Below, one piece after another: positions 1 through 8,872 of a DNA stretch of 64,000 nucleotides. The number at the start of each line of letters is the position of its first letter. Positions within the stretch are counted from its first letter, which is position 1. The notes under the pieces are model-generated. The model worked only from the letters and a program-made list of their open reading frames with translations, was not told the origin of the DNA and searched no databases. The stretch comes from Gemmata sp. Its GTDB lineage: Bacteria > Planctomycetota > Planctomycetia > Gemmatales > Gemmataceae. The DNA lies in contig JANWYJ010000039.1 of the NCBI GenBank assembly GCA_025055115.1, positions 1-64,000 of the forward strand, written 5' to 3'. The position numbers and the translations under genes are program-made.

Positions 1-708
1 AGCCTGGCGAAAATCCAACTCGGGAGTGACGCCTGGGCAATCTCCGGTCGGGAGTTGCTGCTCGCTGTGCCACATCTTGTGGACATGGGCTTGGACAAAA
101 CAGCCTTGAATGTCGGACACTGGCATTCCGGGGATGCGAAAATACCCGTGATACCCTAAACCACAGGGCAAGCGGTTAGCACCAACATTCTGGACACTCG
201 CTTCCACCCGCAAGCTGTGCTTGCGCAACCGATACGTCACCCGTAGCACAAAGTCGGCGGGCCATTGTTCCCGCGCTTCGGGCAGATCGTGAGCCAGGTG
301 AAATTCCCCAGTGATCGCCGCAAACTCGGGGCTTGTCTGCGTAGCTATCACCCGCCAACGGTTGCGGGGAGTGAAACCGTGAATCGCGTGTTGCTTTGTG
401 GCGTCGGTCAATGGGAGCTGGTATTCACGCCCTGCGAAGGTCAAACGACCATGACGAAGACGACCAGGGAAGGGAAAGAGAATCGGATGGCCGCTGCGTG
501 TGGGTATCGGCTGGCTCGTCCAATCCGGCATGTGGAAGAAGATGTCGGCCCATTGATCGTTCGTCGGACGAACTTGCCACTTCAGGCAGTTGAAGCCCCA
601 CTGCGGCCACACTTCTGCCCGAACGGTACCATCCGAGGCCGCTAACTCGTAGACTTCTCCTGTTCGATCCCCCGCGGTGGCGACAAACGAGCGGAGCGCA
701 AAGCTCAT
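1..708 (-). CDS. aldose 1-epimerase-like protein (cut by left edge)
   Basis: Reading the minus strand from ATG at 708 gives 236 codons without a stop up to base 1, so the C-terminus lies outside the window. The protein resembles the aldose 1-epimerase (galactose mutarotase) superfamily, a beta-sandwich fold that interconverts sugar anomers. Visible family landmarks are HGFTPRNRW (residues 110-118), matching the first catalytic-His region, and GYHGYF (185-190), matching the HPYF-like second catalytic His. Upstream of the ATG there is only a weak AGGGG. It is divergent from the dehydrogenase gene at 803. The exact substrate is unknown; glucose-6-phosphate epimerase-like members share these motifs. 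Confidence 0.82.
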   Translation of the reverse strand, partial: MSFALRSFVATAGDRTGEVYELAASDGTVRAEVWPQWGFNCLKWQVRPTNDQWADIFFHMPDWTSQPIPTRSGHPILFPFPGRLRHGRLTFAGREYQLPLTDATKQHAIHGFTPRNRWRVIATQTSPEFAAITGEFHLAHDLPEAREQWPADFVLRVTYRLRKHSLRVEASVQNVGANRLPCGLGYHGYFRIPGMPVSDIQGCFVQAHVHKMWHSEQQLPTGDCPGVTPELDFRQA

Positions 709-802
709 GACAACACCCCTGAGAAAAACAGCGGCGGCGGAATAAGATCATACTCCAAACGGCAATACCTGAATCTTGCCAAACATTACGCGAATACTAA
801 CC

Positions 803-1855
803 ATGCCAACCTTCCCTGCTGCCCGTCTGATGGCTTTCACCCAATCACTGTTTGAAGCCGCGGGGGTATCTGCGGCCGACGCGGCCATTGTGGCCCACAG
901 CCTGGTCGATGCCAACCTGTGTGGCCACGATTCCCACGGTGTCATTCGCATCCCCCAGTACCTTGAAGCCTTGAAAAACGGTACGTATCGTGCCGATGCC
1001 GTCCTGTCGGTGATTCATGAAACCCCCGCTATTCTGGCCGCGGATGGCAATTGGGGGTTAGGACAGGTTCAAACTTACCGCCTGCTCGAACGTCTCATCC
1101 CTAAAGCGCAAACCTTGGGCGTTGCGGCGGGCACTTTGCGGAACTGCGGCCACACCGGGCGGCTGGGAGAATATGCCGAATTCCTCGCCCAACGGCATCT
1201 GGCGTTAATCGCTGCGGTCAATTCCCATGGCGCTGGCCGCCGCGTCGCTCCTCCGGGGGGCCGAGAGGGCCGGATCAGCACCAATCCCCTGTGCATCGGT
1301 GTACCCACCTCCCATGAACCAGTGGTGATGGATTTTGGAACCAGCGCGGCCGCCGAAGGCAAAGTCCGCGTGCAGTTTCAAAAAAAACAACCCACCCCAG
1401 AAGGTTGGCTGATCGACCACGAAGGCCGCCCCACCACCGATCCGGCTGTGCTCTACACGGAACCCCGCGGTAGCATCCTGCCTTTTGGTGGCCCACAAGC
1501 CTATAAGGGGTTCGCCCTCGGGTTGGTGATCGACCTCCTTTGTGGCGGCCTCTCCGGTGGCCCCTGCAGCAATCCGAACTATCCCATGACCGGGCACGGC
1601 AACGCCGCGATCTTTGTCGTGTTCAACCCAGCACTTTTTTGCGGTTTCGACCACTTTTTCAAGGAAACCGACGCTCTGACCGCTTACGTCCGTACCTGTC
1701 CGACAGCACCAGGGGTCGAGCGGATCACCTTACCTGGCGATCCGGAACGTCTCACCAAAGAGAAACGCTTGGCTGAGGGAATTACCATTGCCGAGGGAAC
1801 GTGGGAACTCATCACGCAAACGGCCAAGCAATTGCAAGTGGCTTGGCCCGAGTGA
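803..1855 (+). CDS. Ldh_2 family malate/L-lactate-type dehydrogenase
   Basis: 350 residues from ATG 803; an in-frame upstream ATG at 776 would add nine residues and has no better ribosome site. The protein matches the malate/L-lactate dehydrogenase family 2 (YbiC/ComC/AllD-like), NAD(P)-dependent enzymes oxidising 2-hydroxy acids and unrelated in fold to classic LDH. GHDSHG (residues 41-46) is the family's signature near the N-terminus and holds the catalytic His. RNCGHTGRLGEY and the later MDFGTSAAAEGK and AYKGFAL segments are typical NAD-site and dimer regions. Length is normal for the family. The substrate cannot be deduced: malate, lactate, sulfolactate, ureidoglycolate and 2,3-diketogulonate enzymes all look alike here. 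Confidence 0.88.
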   Translation: MPTFPAARLMAFTQSLFEAAGVSAADAAIVAHSLVDANLCGHDSHGVIRIPQYLEALKNGTYRADAVLSVIHETPAILAADGNWGLGQVQTYRLLERLIPKAQTLGVAAGTLRNCGHTGRLGEYAEFLAQRHLALIAAVNSHGAGRRVAPPGGREGRISTNPLCIGVPTSHEPVVMDFGTSAAAEGKVRVQFQKKQPTPEGWLIDHEGRPTTDPAVLYTEPRGSILPFGGPQAYKGFALGLVIDLLCGGLSGGPCSNPNYPMTGHGNAAIFVVFNPALFCGFDHFFKETDALTAYVRTCPTAPGVERITLPGDPERLTKEKRLAEGITIAEGTWELITQTAKQLQVAWPE

Positions 1856-2046
1856 TGGTGACAGCCCAGTACATTCTATCGCCCCCAACTTCCGCGTGAC
1901 CGTGTCGCTGGCAGGGGATTGTGGCGCGGATTTTCCGGGGCGATCCTCGGGTTCCAGAACGATTTTTCCCATTTTTCATGATTCCTTCAATTCACTTGCA
2001 TTCCGCCTGAAGTCTGGAAAGAATTGATCGAAGTGAAGGATTGCTT

Positions 2047-2775
2047 ATGCTGATCTACCCGGCCATCGATCTGCTCGCGGGTCGCTGTGTGCGGCTGCGA
2101 CAAGGCGATTACTCACAGGAAACGGTCTATTCCGACGATCCGGCCCAGGTGGCTCGGGCGTGGGTCGCTCAAGGTGCTGATCGGCTCCATGTCGTGGATT
2201 TGGACGGGGCCAAGGCCGGTCAACCGGTCAATGGTTCAGTCATCCGGCAAATCGTAGAAGCGGCGCGTGTCCCCATTCAGCTCGGCGGCGGGCTTCGCAC
2301 CGAGGACCACGTGGCCACGGTGTTCGATTGGGGCGTTCGTTGGGCGGTTTTAGGTACTCGGGCATTACAATCCCCCGCGTGGGTCCAGTCGATCGCGCAG
2401 CGTTGGCCGGATCGGATTGTCGTGGGGATCGACGCGAAAAATGGCTTGGTCGCCACCGAGGGTTGGCTGCAAGTCTCGCGTGTGCCGGCGATTGATCTGG
2501 CGCGCAGCGTCGCTACGGCGGGTATCGCCGCCGTGGTTTATACCGACATTAGCAAGGATGGTATGATGTCAGGCCCGAATTTTGAGGCTTTAGCCGAACT
2601 GCGCGCCGCCCTGTCGGTTCCTGTGATCGCCTCGGGTGGCGTCTGCACGCTCGATCACATCCGGCGGCTGATGATGGATGGCATTCCCGCCTGCATCATC
2701 GGCCGGGCGCTTTATGAAGGCCACTTACAGCTGCCCGATGTGTTCGCGCTGACACGCGGCGATCCACCGCGTTGA
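2047..2775 (+). CDS. hisA: HisA, ProFAR isomerase of histidine synthesis
   Basis: 242 residues from ATG 2047, chosen because AAGGA sits six bases upstream; the ORF can be opened at 2041 without a better site. HisA isomerises ProFAR to PRFAR (an Amadori rearrangement), the fourth step of histidine synthesis, in a (beta/alpha)8 barrel. The catalytic pair is visible: Asp8 in PAIDLLAG and Asp129 in VGIDAKNG. Phosphate-binding loops appear as QLGGGLR and ASGGV. There are no other his genes in the window, so histidine genes are dispersed here. The next gene, an EF-G-like GTPase, starts 30 bases after the stop. Confidence 0.96.
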   Translation: MLIYPAIDLLAGRCVRLRQGDYSQETVYSDDPAQVARAWVAQGADRLHVVDLDGAKAGQPVNGSVIRQIVEAARVPIQLGGGLRTEDHVATVFDWGVRWAVLGTRALQSPAWVQSIAQRWPDRIVVGIDAKNGLVATEGWLQVSRVPAIDLARSVATAGIAAVVYTDISKDGMMSGPNFEALAELRAALSVPVIASGGVCTLDHIRRLMMDGIPACIIGRALYEGHLQLPDVFALTRGDPPR

Positions 2776-2804
2776 ACCTCTCTCGTGTTCTGGAGAACTT
2801 CATC

Positions 2805-4949
2805 ATGACTGTCAAGCACATTGTGGAAAACGTGCGGGATATTGCCCTTGTCGGGCATCGTGCGGCTGGCAAAACCTCTCTGGCCGATGCCCTGCTCTTC
2901 GAGGCCCACGCCGTTGATCGCTTAGGAAGTGTCGATAACGAAACCTCAGTAGCCGACACCGACGAAGAAGAGCATAAACATCACTTCTCGATTGATACCC
3001 ACGTTTTGCATGCCGATCATGATGGCAAGCACATCAACATCCTGGATGCTCCCGGTTCTCCCGACTTTATCGGTGCCGCTTTAGAGGCTCTGTCGGCCGT
3101 GGAAACCGCGGTCGTTGTCATTTCTGCCGTCAACGGCATCGAGATGAACACGCGGCGGATGTTCAACGAAGCGACACAATTGGGACTTTCCCGAGCGATT
3201 GTCATTAACAAATTGGATGCGGACAAAGTCGATCTACCGGGCCTGGTCGAAGCCATCCGTACCACCTTTGGCAAGCAATGCGTGTTATTCAACGTTCCGG
3301 ATCAAACCGGTCCGGATTTTTCGCGTGTATTTTGCCTGTTGGATCCGGCCACGACCATTCCCCCCACCTGCCCGGTGAATGTCGATGCGGCCCGGTCACA
3401 GCTTATTGAAGCGGTGGTGGAGGCGGATGAAGCTCTCCTGGAGAAGTACATCAGCGAGGGAAGCGTATCGGTGGCCGAACTTGAAGCCGACATCACCCGC
3501 GCGATGGAAGCTGGAACACTCATTCCCATCTTTTGTGCCAGTGCCAAAAAAGATATTGGCGTCAAAGAACTGCTCGATGCCTTGGCCCGCTATGGTCTCT
3601 CGCCCACATTTGCCGCCAAACGTCTCGCCGGACTGCAAGTGAGCGTCAATGGCACCACGCATCAACTGCAACCGACGGAGCAAGAGGAATTTGTCGCCCA
3701 AGTCTTCAAGGTTGTGAACGATAAGTTCGTTGGGCACCTCAGCTTTGTGCGCGTCTTGGCGGGGAAACTCCAACACAATCATAACGTGGTGAACCTCCGC
3801 AGCGGGCAAACACTGCGCATCGGGCAGTTGCTCGAAGTGCAAGGCAAAAGCACTTCACCAATCCACGAAGTCGGTCCGGGGGATATCGTGGCGATTGCCA
3901 AGGTGGAGGGGCTGGAAATCGGCGATACCATCGCCCATACCCACCATGCGCCAAAACTGCCCATGCCCCAGTTCCCCACCCCGATGTTTGGACTGGCGAT
4001 CGAACCGAAAACACGGGGGGATGAACAGAAAATCTCCATCGGTTTGCACAAACTCGCCTCCGAAGACCCCACGGTGAAAGTCACTCACGATCAACAAACC
4101 CATGAATTGGTCATCAGCGGGGTCAGTCAATTGCATCTGGATATCATCCGCGAACGGCTTCGCGCCCGCTTTGGCGTTGAGGTGAACACGAAAGAACCCA
4201 AAATTCCTTACCGGGAAACCATCACTACCGAAGGAGCCGGCGATTATCGGCACAAAAAGCAAACCGGCGGTCGCGGACAATTCGCCGAAGTTCACCTGCG
4301 CATCTACCCGCTTTCGCGGGAGATCAAGACGCAACAGCAGTGCGAGGAACAATTTGCGAACAAAACCCGCTTCGAGAAGATGCGCAGTGTCCACTATGAT
4401 CCCGCGTTTAATTTCGCCTTCATCGACCATATCGTGGGAGGAACCATCCCCAACAACTTCATTCCGGCTGTCGAGAAAGGCTGTAAGGAAATGCTCGAAC
4501 GCGGTGTTCTGGCCGGTTACCGGATTCAGGACTGTGCCGTGGAAGTGCACTTTGGGAAATACCATGATGTCGATTCGTCCGAAGCGGCCTTCAAAACTGC
4601 CACACGTTACGCCTTCAAGAAGGCGTTCCTTTCGGCCCGCCCGGTCTTGCTGGAGCCGATCGTCAAGTTAGAAATCACAGTTCCCTCGAAATACACCGGC
4701 GCCGTCTTGGGCGATTTGCCGACCAAGCGAGCGCAAGTTGAGAATCAGGATACACTTCCGGGGGATGTCACGGTGATTTATGCCCGGGCTCCGCTGGCCG
4801 AGGTGGCCCGCTATGCCGCCCAACTCGGCGGGATGACCCAGGGGACTGGGTCGTACTCCATGGAACTGAGCCACTACGAAATCGTGCCCCCCAACATCCA
4901 ACAACAAATCGTCAGCAAGGCCCAATTGAAGGAGGAAGAAGAGGAGTAA
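2805..4949 (+). CDS. EF-G-like translational GTPase (EF-G2 type)
   Basis: 714 residues from ATG 2805, preceded by GGAGA; the frame stays open back to 2772 but without a start signal. Domain order follows elongation factor G: GTPase domain with P-loop GHRAAGKT (17-24), NKLD (135-138) and CASAKK, then an EF-Tu-like domain 2 and domains III-V (LHLDIIRERLRARFGVEV and GGRGQFAEV regions). The switch II motif reads DAPGSPDF (81-88): Ser85 sits where translation GTPases carry the GTPase His of DxPGH. Replacement of this His is known in the EF-G2/EF-G-II paralogues, so this is probably not the main EF-G. It may act in translocation, stress or ribosome handling. Linked to hisA only by position. Confidence 0.9.
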   Translation: MTVKHIVENVRDIALVGHRAAGKTSLADALLFEAHAVDRLGSVDNETSVADTDEEEHKHHFSIDTHVLHADHDGKHINILDAPGSPDFIGAALEALSAVETAVVVISAVNGIEMNTRRMFNEATQLGLSRAIVINKLDADKVDLPGLVEAIRTTFGKQCVLFNVPDQTGPDFSRVFCLLDPATTIPPTCPVNVDAARSQLIEAVVEADEALLEKYISEGSVSVAELEADITRAMEAGTLIPIFCASAKKDIGVKELLDALARYGLSPTFAAKRLAGLQVSVNGTTHQLQPTEQEEFVAQVFKVVNDKFVGHLSFVRVLAGKLQHNHNVVNLRSGQTLRIGQLLEVQGKSTSPIHEVGPGDIVAIAKVEGLEIGDTIAHTHHAPKLPMPQFPTPMFGLAIEPKTRGDEQKISIGLHKLASEDPTVKVTHDQQTHELVISGVSQLHLDIIRERLRARFGVEVNTKEPKIPYRETITTEGAGDYRHKKQTGGRGQFAEVHLRIYPLSREIKTQQQCEEQFANKTRFEKMRSVHYDPAFNFAFIDHIVGGTIPNNFIPAVEKGCKEMLERGVLAGYRIQDCAVEVHFGKYHDVDSSEAAFKTATRYAFKKAFLSARPVLLEPIVKLEITVPSKYTGAVLGDLPTKRAQVENQDTLPGDVTVIYARAPLAEVARYAAQLGGMTQGTGSYSMELSHYEIVPPNIQQQIVSKAQLKEEEEE

Positions 4950-4990
4950 ACCACCGACCGGCTCAAGCCGATCCGCAGTGGTCAGACAGC

Positions 4991-5021
4991 GCGTGGGAGG
5001 GCCGTCAGCGGCTTCCCACGC
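4991..5021 (+). terminator. strong hairpin after the EF-G-like gene
   Basis: Arms GCGTGGGA and TCCCACGC (8 bp) enclose a second stem GCCG-TCAG-CGGC. It lies 41 bases after the EF-G-like stop and about 100 bases before the ExbB start. There is no U-tract, so termination efficiency is uncertain; it may instead be an mRNA stability element. Confidence 0.45.
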
Positions 5022-5117
5022 ACCCCAATGGCCGGTTGCAGACCAAGGCCGAGGTTGATAATCCTAAAAGCAGGGCCACTCCGATAGTCATCCCCTCTTT
5101 CCTTCAGGTGAACCCGC

Positions 5118-5831
5118 ATGAAAGCGGTGTACGACTTCTTCATTCTGGAATGGTATTTTTCCATACCTTTGGTGGTGATGTCGCTTGTGGCAGCGGCCAT
5201 GGTGATCTGGCGCTGGCTACTGAACCGTACCGCCGACACCGATCTGGATGACTTTCTGCCCGTGTTCCAACAAGTTTTGCGGAAAGGCGGGATCAAGCAG
5301 GCTATGGCGTTCTGCAAGGAAGAGAAAGGCTTGATCCCAAGCCGATTATTTGTCGCCGGTTTGGAAGCAGCCGATCAGGGGGCCGCGGCCATGCGGCGAA
5401 GCATGGCCAACGAAAATGAACTGGAAATCCTTCCGCGGTTGCACTTTCTTTTGGCTCCGATTTTGGCCGTGGCTAAGATCGCAACGATGGTGGGTCTGTT
5501 TTTCACCGTCATTTCGATGATCAACACCTTCAACGCGATTGGGGAGCAAGCGTCCACCGGCAAAGCCAAGGAAATCGGGGGTCATGCCTCGAAAATCGGC
5601 TTGGCCCTGTTTGCCACAGCGATGGGTCTTTTTACCGCGATCCCCTTGGTCTTCATGCATGTGCTTTTCAAAGATTGGATCGCGAAATTCCAGGTGAAGG
5701 TCAAAATCGCCTCGCAGAAGCTCATCACGTTGGTCACGAACTACAAGAAAGACCCACAATTGTTGGACATGCCCGACGAACAGCCAGACGACGATCGACA
5801 AACGCGGCCGCCCCGGAGGGTGGCCCGTTGA
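5118..5831 (+). CDS. MotA/TolQ/ExbB proton channel family protein
   Basis: 237 residues, ATG 5118 with AGGTGA seven bases upstream. Three membrane segments are visible, near residues 8-33, 110-142 and 157-185, with the cytoplasmic loop between the first and second, as in ExbB/TolQ. The segments LAVAKIATMVGLFFTVISM and ALFATAMGLFTAIPLV resemble the conserved TM2/TM3 pore motifs. The family forms pentamers that, with ExbD/TolR dimers, use proton flow to energise envelope machines. Two ExbD-like genes follow at once (76 and 12 bases gaps), so a three-gene operon is likely. No tonB, tolA or tolB is nearby, so its output partner is unknown. Confidence 0.9.
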   Translation: MKAVYDFFILEWYFSIPLVVMSLVAAAMVIWRWLLNRTADTDLDDFLPVFQQVLRKGGIKQAMAFCKEEKGLIPSRLFVAGLEAADQGAAAMRRSMANENELEILPRLHFLLAPILAVAKIATMVGLFFTVISMINTFNAIGEQASTGKAKEIGGHASKIGLALFATAMGLFTAIPLVFMHVLFKDWIAKFQVKVKIASQKLITLVTNYKKDPQLLDMPDEQPDDDRQTRPPRRVAR

Positions 5832-5907
5832 GCGTATTGTTAAGCGTGTTGGAGCAAGGGAGTTGCCGGTGGAGCTGGGTCGTCATCATCATTTCTGGTA
5901 GTGGAAC

Positions 5908-6720
5908 ATGCCTCGCAAACCGCCCAAAGTGTTGGATGTATGGCTTGTTGCGTCGAATACGGTGTACAAATCGGTGCCGTATCATGTCGTGGCCGATTGG
6001 ACGCAGCAAGGCCGTTTGGCGGGAACCGACCGTGTGCGACCGGCGGGTGGCTCCGCGGCGGAATGGGAATTGGTCCGCGACCATCCGTTCTTGGCCGATT
6101 ACCTGCCACGCCCCAGCGGCGTAACGCTGAGCCGTTCGGTTGCCCCGTCGGCTCCCGCGGCGCGGCCGTTGGGAGCGGCCGCCACGCCCTCAGTAGCCAC
6201 AAGTATAGAAACAACCAAGACTTCGGTTGTCGAACTCCCCGAGCCGGAAAGCAGCCCCGCCATCCGTCGCTTCGAGGAAGATGATGAGGTGGACATGATT
6301 CCCCTCATCGACATTAGTATGGTGCTGTTGGTCTTTTTCATCATGATTCAAGCCGCAGGGGCCTTGGCTCCCGTAGATGTCCCGGAGATGCACTTTGCCG
6401 GCGAATTGACCGCTGATCCCAACGCCATCACCATCACCATCGAAAAAACCCCTACGGACGACATTCGCTATGCCATTCGTGTTGGTAACTCGCCCCCGCA
6501 GTCGGGGCAGGACGAACTTCGTTCGCCCGGCGAAGTGCTGAACGTTCTCAACTCCGTTTTGAGCGATTACACCACCCCGCCGGAGGTACGTATCGCCTGC
6601 CACAAGGACCTGCCGCGGAAATGGGTCTACGAATTGCGGCGTGATCTCGAGGATTTTCGGAAAAAGGGGAAAATCAGTAACACCGTGGCCACGGTGGTCG
6701 AAGCCCCGGAGAGCCAATGA
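5908..6720 (+). CDS. ExbD/TolR family protein with N-terminal GYF-like domain
   Basis: 270 residues. Residues about 9-67 form a compact W...Y...G.L...D.VR...W pattern like GYF_2/DUF4339 domains, in the cytoplasm. A linker rich in Ala, Pro and Ser follows. A single membrane helix starts with DMIPLIDIS, in which Asp135 is the proton-binding Asp of ExbD/TolR (PLIDxxxxLLxFF). The rest is a periplasmic domain ending near residue 270. Standard ExbD has only a short tail before the helix, so the extra domain is a fusion. It presumably pairs with the ExbB at 5118 and with the second ExbD just downstream. Function of the cytoplasmic domain is inferred only: peptide or partner binding. Confidence 0.85.
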   Translation: MPRKPPKVLDVWLVASNTVYKSVPYHVVADWTQQGRLAGTDRVRPAGGSAAEWELVRDHPFLADYLPRPSGVTLSRSVAPSAPAARPLGAAATPSVATSIETTKTSVVELPEPESSPAIRRFEEDDEVDMIPLIDISMVLLVFFIMIQAAGALAPVDVPEMHFAGELTADPNAITITIEKTPTDDIRYAIRVGNSPPQSGQDELRSPGEVLNVLNSVLSDYTTPPEVRIACHKDLPRKWVYELRRDLEDFRKKGKISNTVATVVEAPESQ

Positions 6721-6732
6721 CGGAGGCGGATT

Positions 6733-7362
6733 ATGCCGACGTGGAGTGTGCGGAAAGAGGGCGCGGCGGAGATTTATCAGTTCTCCACGGCCGAGCAGGT
6801 TCATCAGGCTGTCCGCGACGGTCATTTTGCCCCTACCGATGAGGTCCGCGGACCCTCCGACACAACTTGGCAATCCTTTGAACAACATCCGGCTTTTGCT
6901 GAGGCCGTCGTCGAGTATGAACCTACTCCCGGGGAAAGTGCGGACGAAACCCACCTCGATATGAACCCCCTCATCGACGTCTGTTTGGTACTGCTGATCT
7001 TTTTCATTCTCACGATCACTTACGCTTCCTTGGAACGAGCCATCGAAGTGCCAGAAGATAGTCCCGAAGATAAAGGCGTGCCGGAAGTCCAAATGAAGGA
7101 TTTGCAAGATAAAGTCTTCCTCGTCACCGCCAAGATGGAAGGCGATAAACCGGTCGTTCGTATCGGCGTGGTCAATTCCCTCAAAGAAGTGCCGCTAGAA
7201 CGTCTCTATAAGGAGATGGAACAGCTGATCAACACCACCGGACGCAAAGAGATGGTCCTGGACATCGACGAATACGTGCCTTGGGGAATCGAAACCGCCA
7301 TTCTGGATGCGGCGAAAGGCAACAAAATTCACAACATCATCAACAACCAACGAAACAAGTAA
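6733..7362 (+). CDS. second ExbD/TolR family protein with N-terminal GYF-like domain
   Basis: 209 residues; GGAGG lies six bases before ATG 6733, and the gap to the previous ExbD is 12 bases. Like its neighbour it begins with a short cytoplasmic domain (residues 1-60, with GHFAPTDEVRGP and a Trp at the end of the domain). It then has a membrane helix containing NPLIDVCLVLLIFF with the conserved Asp82, and a periplasmic domain. The two ExbDs differ enough in their periplasmic parts to form a heterodimer rather than being simple duplicates. Tandem exbD genes after one exbB are known in several phyla; the double cytoplasmic domain is the unusual part. Confidence 0.85.
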   Translation: MPTWSVRKEGAAEIYQFSTAEQVHQAVRDGHFAPTDEVRGPSDTTWQSFEQHPAFAEAVVEYEPTPGESADETHLDMNPLIDVCLVLLIFFILTITYASLERAIEVPEDSPEDKGVPEVQMKDLQDKVFLVTAKMEGDKPVVRIGVVNSLKEVPLERLYKEMEQLINTTGRKEMVLDIDEYVPWGIETAILDAAKGNKIHNIINNQRNK

Positions 7363-7392
7363 CCCTCTGAACGCGGCCCCTGGACGGATGCG

Positions 7393-7500
7393 GTGATCGC
7401 GCCATTTGGCCCTACCGGTCAACAAAACGTTATCTCAAGGTGATGTGACGATAAAGAACCTATGTGATCGAGCCATTGGGCCTTACCAGTCAACAAAACG
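7393..7500. repeat. paired direct repeat, 37 nt, offset 71
   Basis: Copies at 7393-7429 and 7464-7500, 33 of 37 bases identical, both ending in GTCAACAAAACG. They occupy the gap between the second ExbD and the CPBP protease gene. The downstream copy overlaps a false upstream start of the protease frame. Confidence 0.85.
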
Positions 7501-7541
7501 AGTCAGCCCCCTACGCCTCCCTTGGCCTGTGCTTGCGTCCC

Positions 7542-8645
7542 ATGAATGATCCTAACTCTCAGCCACCATTGGTTTTGCGTGTCGAACCCAGCCTGGCGCC
7601 AGTTTCCCGACCGCGGCCAGGGGCGGGGGAAGCCATCTTGTGGTGCCTGATCTTCGTGATGGTGCAGGTTGTTACGGCGATCTTCGGAACAGCGGTGGTT
7701 TTGGGTCTTTTTGCCCTCCGAGCCGCCGAACCCGGTCAATTCTTCGAAGCTCAACTCCAGGGGTTCGCTGACGCAGCCCAATCGCAATCAGAAGCGGCGC
7801 AAAATCCATTCCCTGAGGAATTTGGGTATTCGTTGGCCTGGGGCCTTCTGATGGCCCAACTGGTCGCCGCGGGTTTTGTGGCCCTTGTTCTCCCCCGCCG
7901 GATCGGTCCGTCGTGGAAACGGCAATTGGGCGTGCGCTGGCCGGCCGGGAAGCATATCGTGTTGGTTCTACTCATCGCGCCGGCTTTCATGGTCGCCGCC
8001 GATGGTATCCACACGGCCTTTCTGCGGCTGACCGGACTTCAGCCCCAGTCGTTGTCGCGGATTCTTCAGAGCTTGTTTGGGTCGTTCCCGTGGCCACTAA
8101 CGATGGTGGCTGTAGCGGTGGGTCCTGGGGTGGTGGAGGAGTTCTGGTGTCGAGGGTTTATCGGTCGGGGTTTGTGTGCCCGCTATGGTGTTCCTGTGGG
8201 GGTGGCCCTCACTTCGGTCTTCTTTGCCCTGATGCATGCCGATCTAACGCAACTACTCATCTTTACCCTGATGGGGGCTTATCTTCATGGGGTGTACCTA
8301 GCGACGCGCAGTATCTGGCCCCCGGTGCTACTGCACGCAGGCAACAACGGCTTGGGTGTGTTGCTGGAACTGAATGTGCCCGCGGCGACATTGGCTGCTT
8401 TTCCACCGCTGATGGGGTATTGCTGTGCATTCGCCGTGCTGGGATTAGGAAGCTGGCTACTCTGGCAAAGCCGAGTGCGGCTCGGACCGGTAACCTCATG
8501 GCAGCCTGAATATCCGGGTATTTCCACCCCGCCGCCGAAAATGGGTATCACCGTGGCGTCCTCAAAGTTCCACCGCATCGCCTTGGGGGGGTTGGGGATC
8601 GCTTGGGCGGGGTTGTTGTACTTTTTTGTTATGTTGGCCCGATGA
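7542..8645 (+). CDS. CPBP family intramembrane protease (Abi/CaaX-like)
   Basis: 367 residues from ATG 7542. The frame is open back to 7464 but that part overlaps a direct repeat, so the later ATG is preferred. About eight hydrophobic segments follow a Pro-rich cytoplasmic start. The three family motifs are intact: EEFWCR (Glu199, Glu200, Arg204), FALMH with His232, and HAGNN (His265, Asn269). Members are Glu-based intramembrane proteases related to the eukaryotic CaaX protease Rce1; in bacteria many roles are proposed, from bacteriocin immunity to protein maturation. No substrate candidate is adjacent. The last codons and stop are part of a perfect 26-nt tandem duplication. Confidence 0.9.
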   Translation: MNDPNSQPPLVLRVEPSLAPVSRPRPGAGEAILWCLIFVMVQVVTAIFGTAVVLGLFALRAAEPGQFFEAQLQGFADAAQSQSEAAQNPFPEEFGYSLAWGLLMAQLVAAGFVALVLPRRIGPSWKRQLGVRWPAGKHIVLVLLIAPAFMVAADGIHTAFLRLTGLQPQSLSRILQSLFGSFPWPLTMVAVAVGPGVVEEFWCRGFIGRGLCARYGVPVGVALTSVFFALMHADLTQLLIFTLMGAYLHGVYLATRSIWPPVLLHAGNNGLGVLLELNVPAATLAAFPPLMGYCCAFAVLGLGSWLLWQSRVRLGPVTSWQPEYPGISTPPPKMGITVASSKFHRIALGGLGIAWAGLLYFFVMLAR

Positions 8646-8677
8646 ATCGTATTGTTATGTTGGCCCGATGAATCGTA
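8626..8677. repeat. perfect tandem repeat, 2 x 26 nt, spanning a stop codon
   Basis: Copies at 8626-8651 and 8652-8677 are identical (core TTGGCCCGATGAATCG). The first contains the last codons and TGA of the CPBP gene, so the second copy duplicates the gene end into the spacer. Confidence 0.93.
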
Positions 8678-8872
8678 CTCGGCCGCGGCACAAGCGGCGG
8701 TGCCTTGCCCGAGCAGTTCATCGCTTCCGCCACTGTGCCCCACCAAGAATGCAACATCAATTCCCAGTGGGCTTTGCGAAGCGTCGGTGTTTTCACTGAG
8801 AACCGCTGGGCGTTTCCGCGAACCCGCCGAGAATATCCTCCAGATGCCCTTCGCCATCTGGTGCATGCCCCG

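Noticed and set aside
3855-4565. Open frame of 236 codons on the minus strand
   Set aside because: Antisense to the EF-G-like gene; no support.
6190-7107. Open frame of 305 codons on the minus strand
   Set aside because: It is antisense to the two ExbD genes, whose families are clear.
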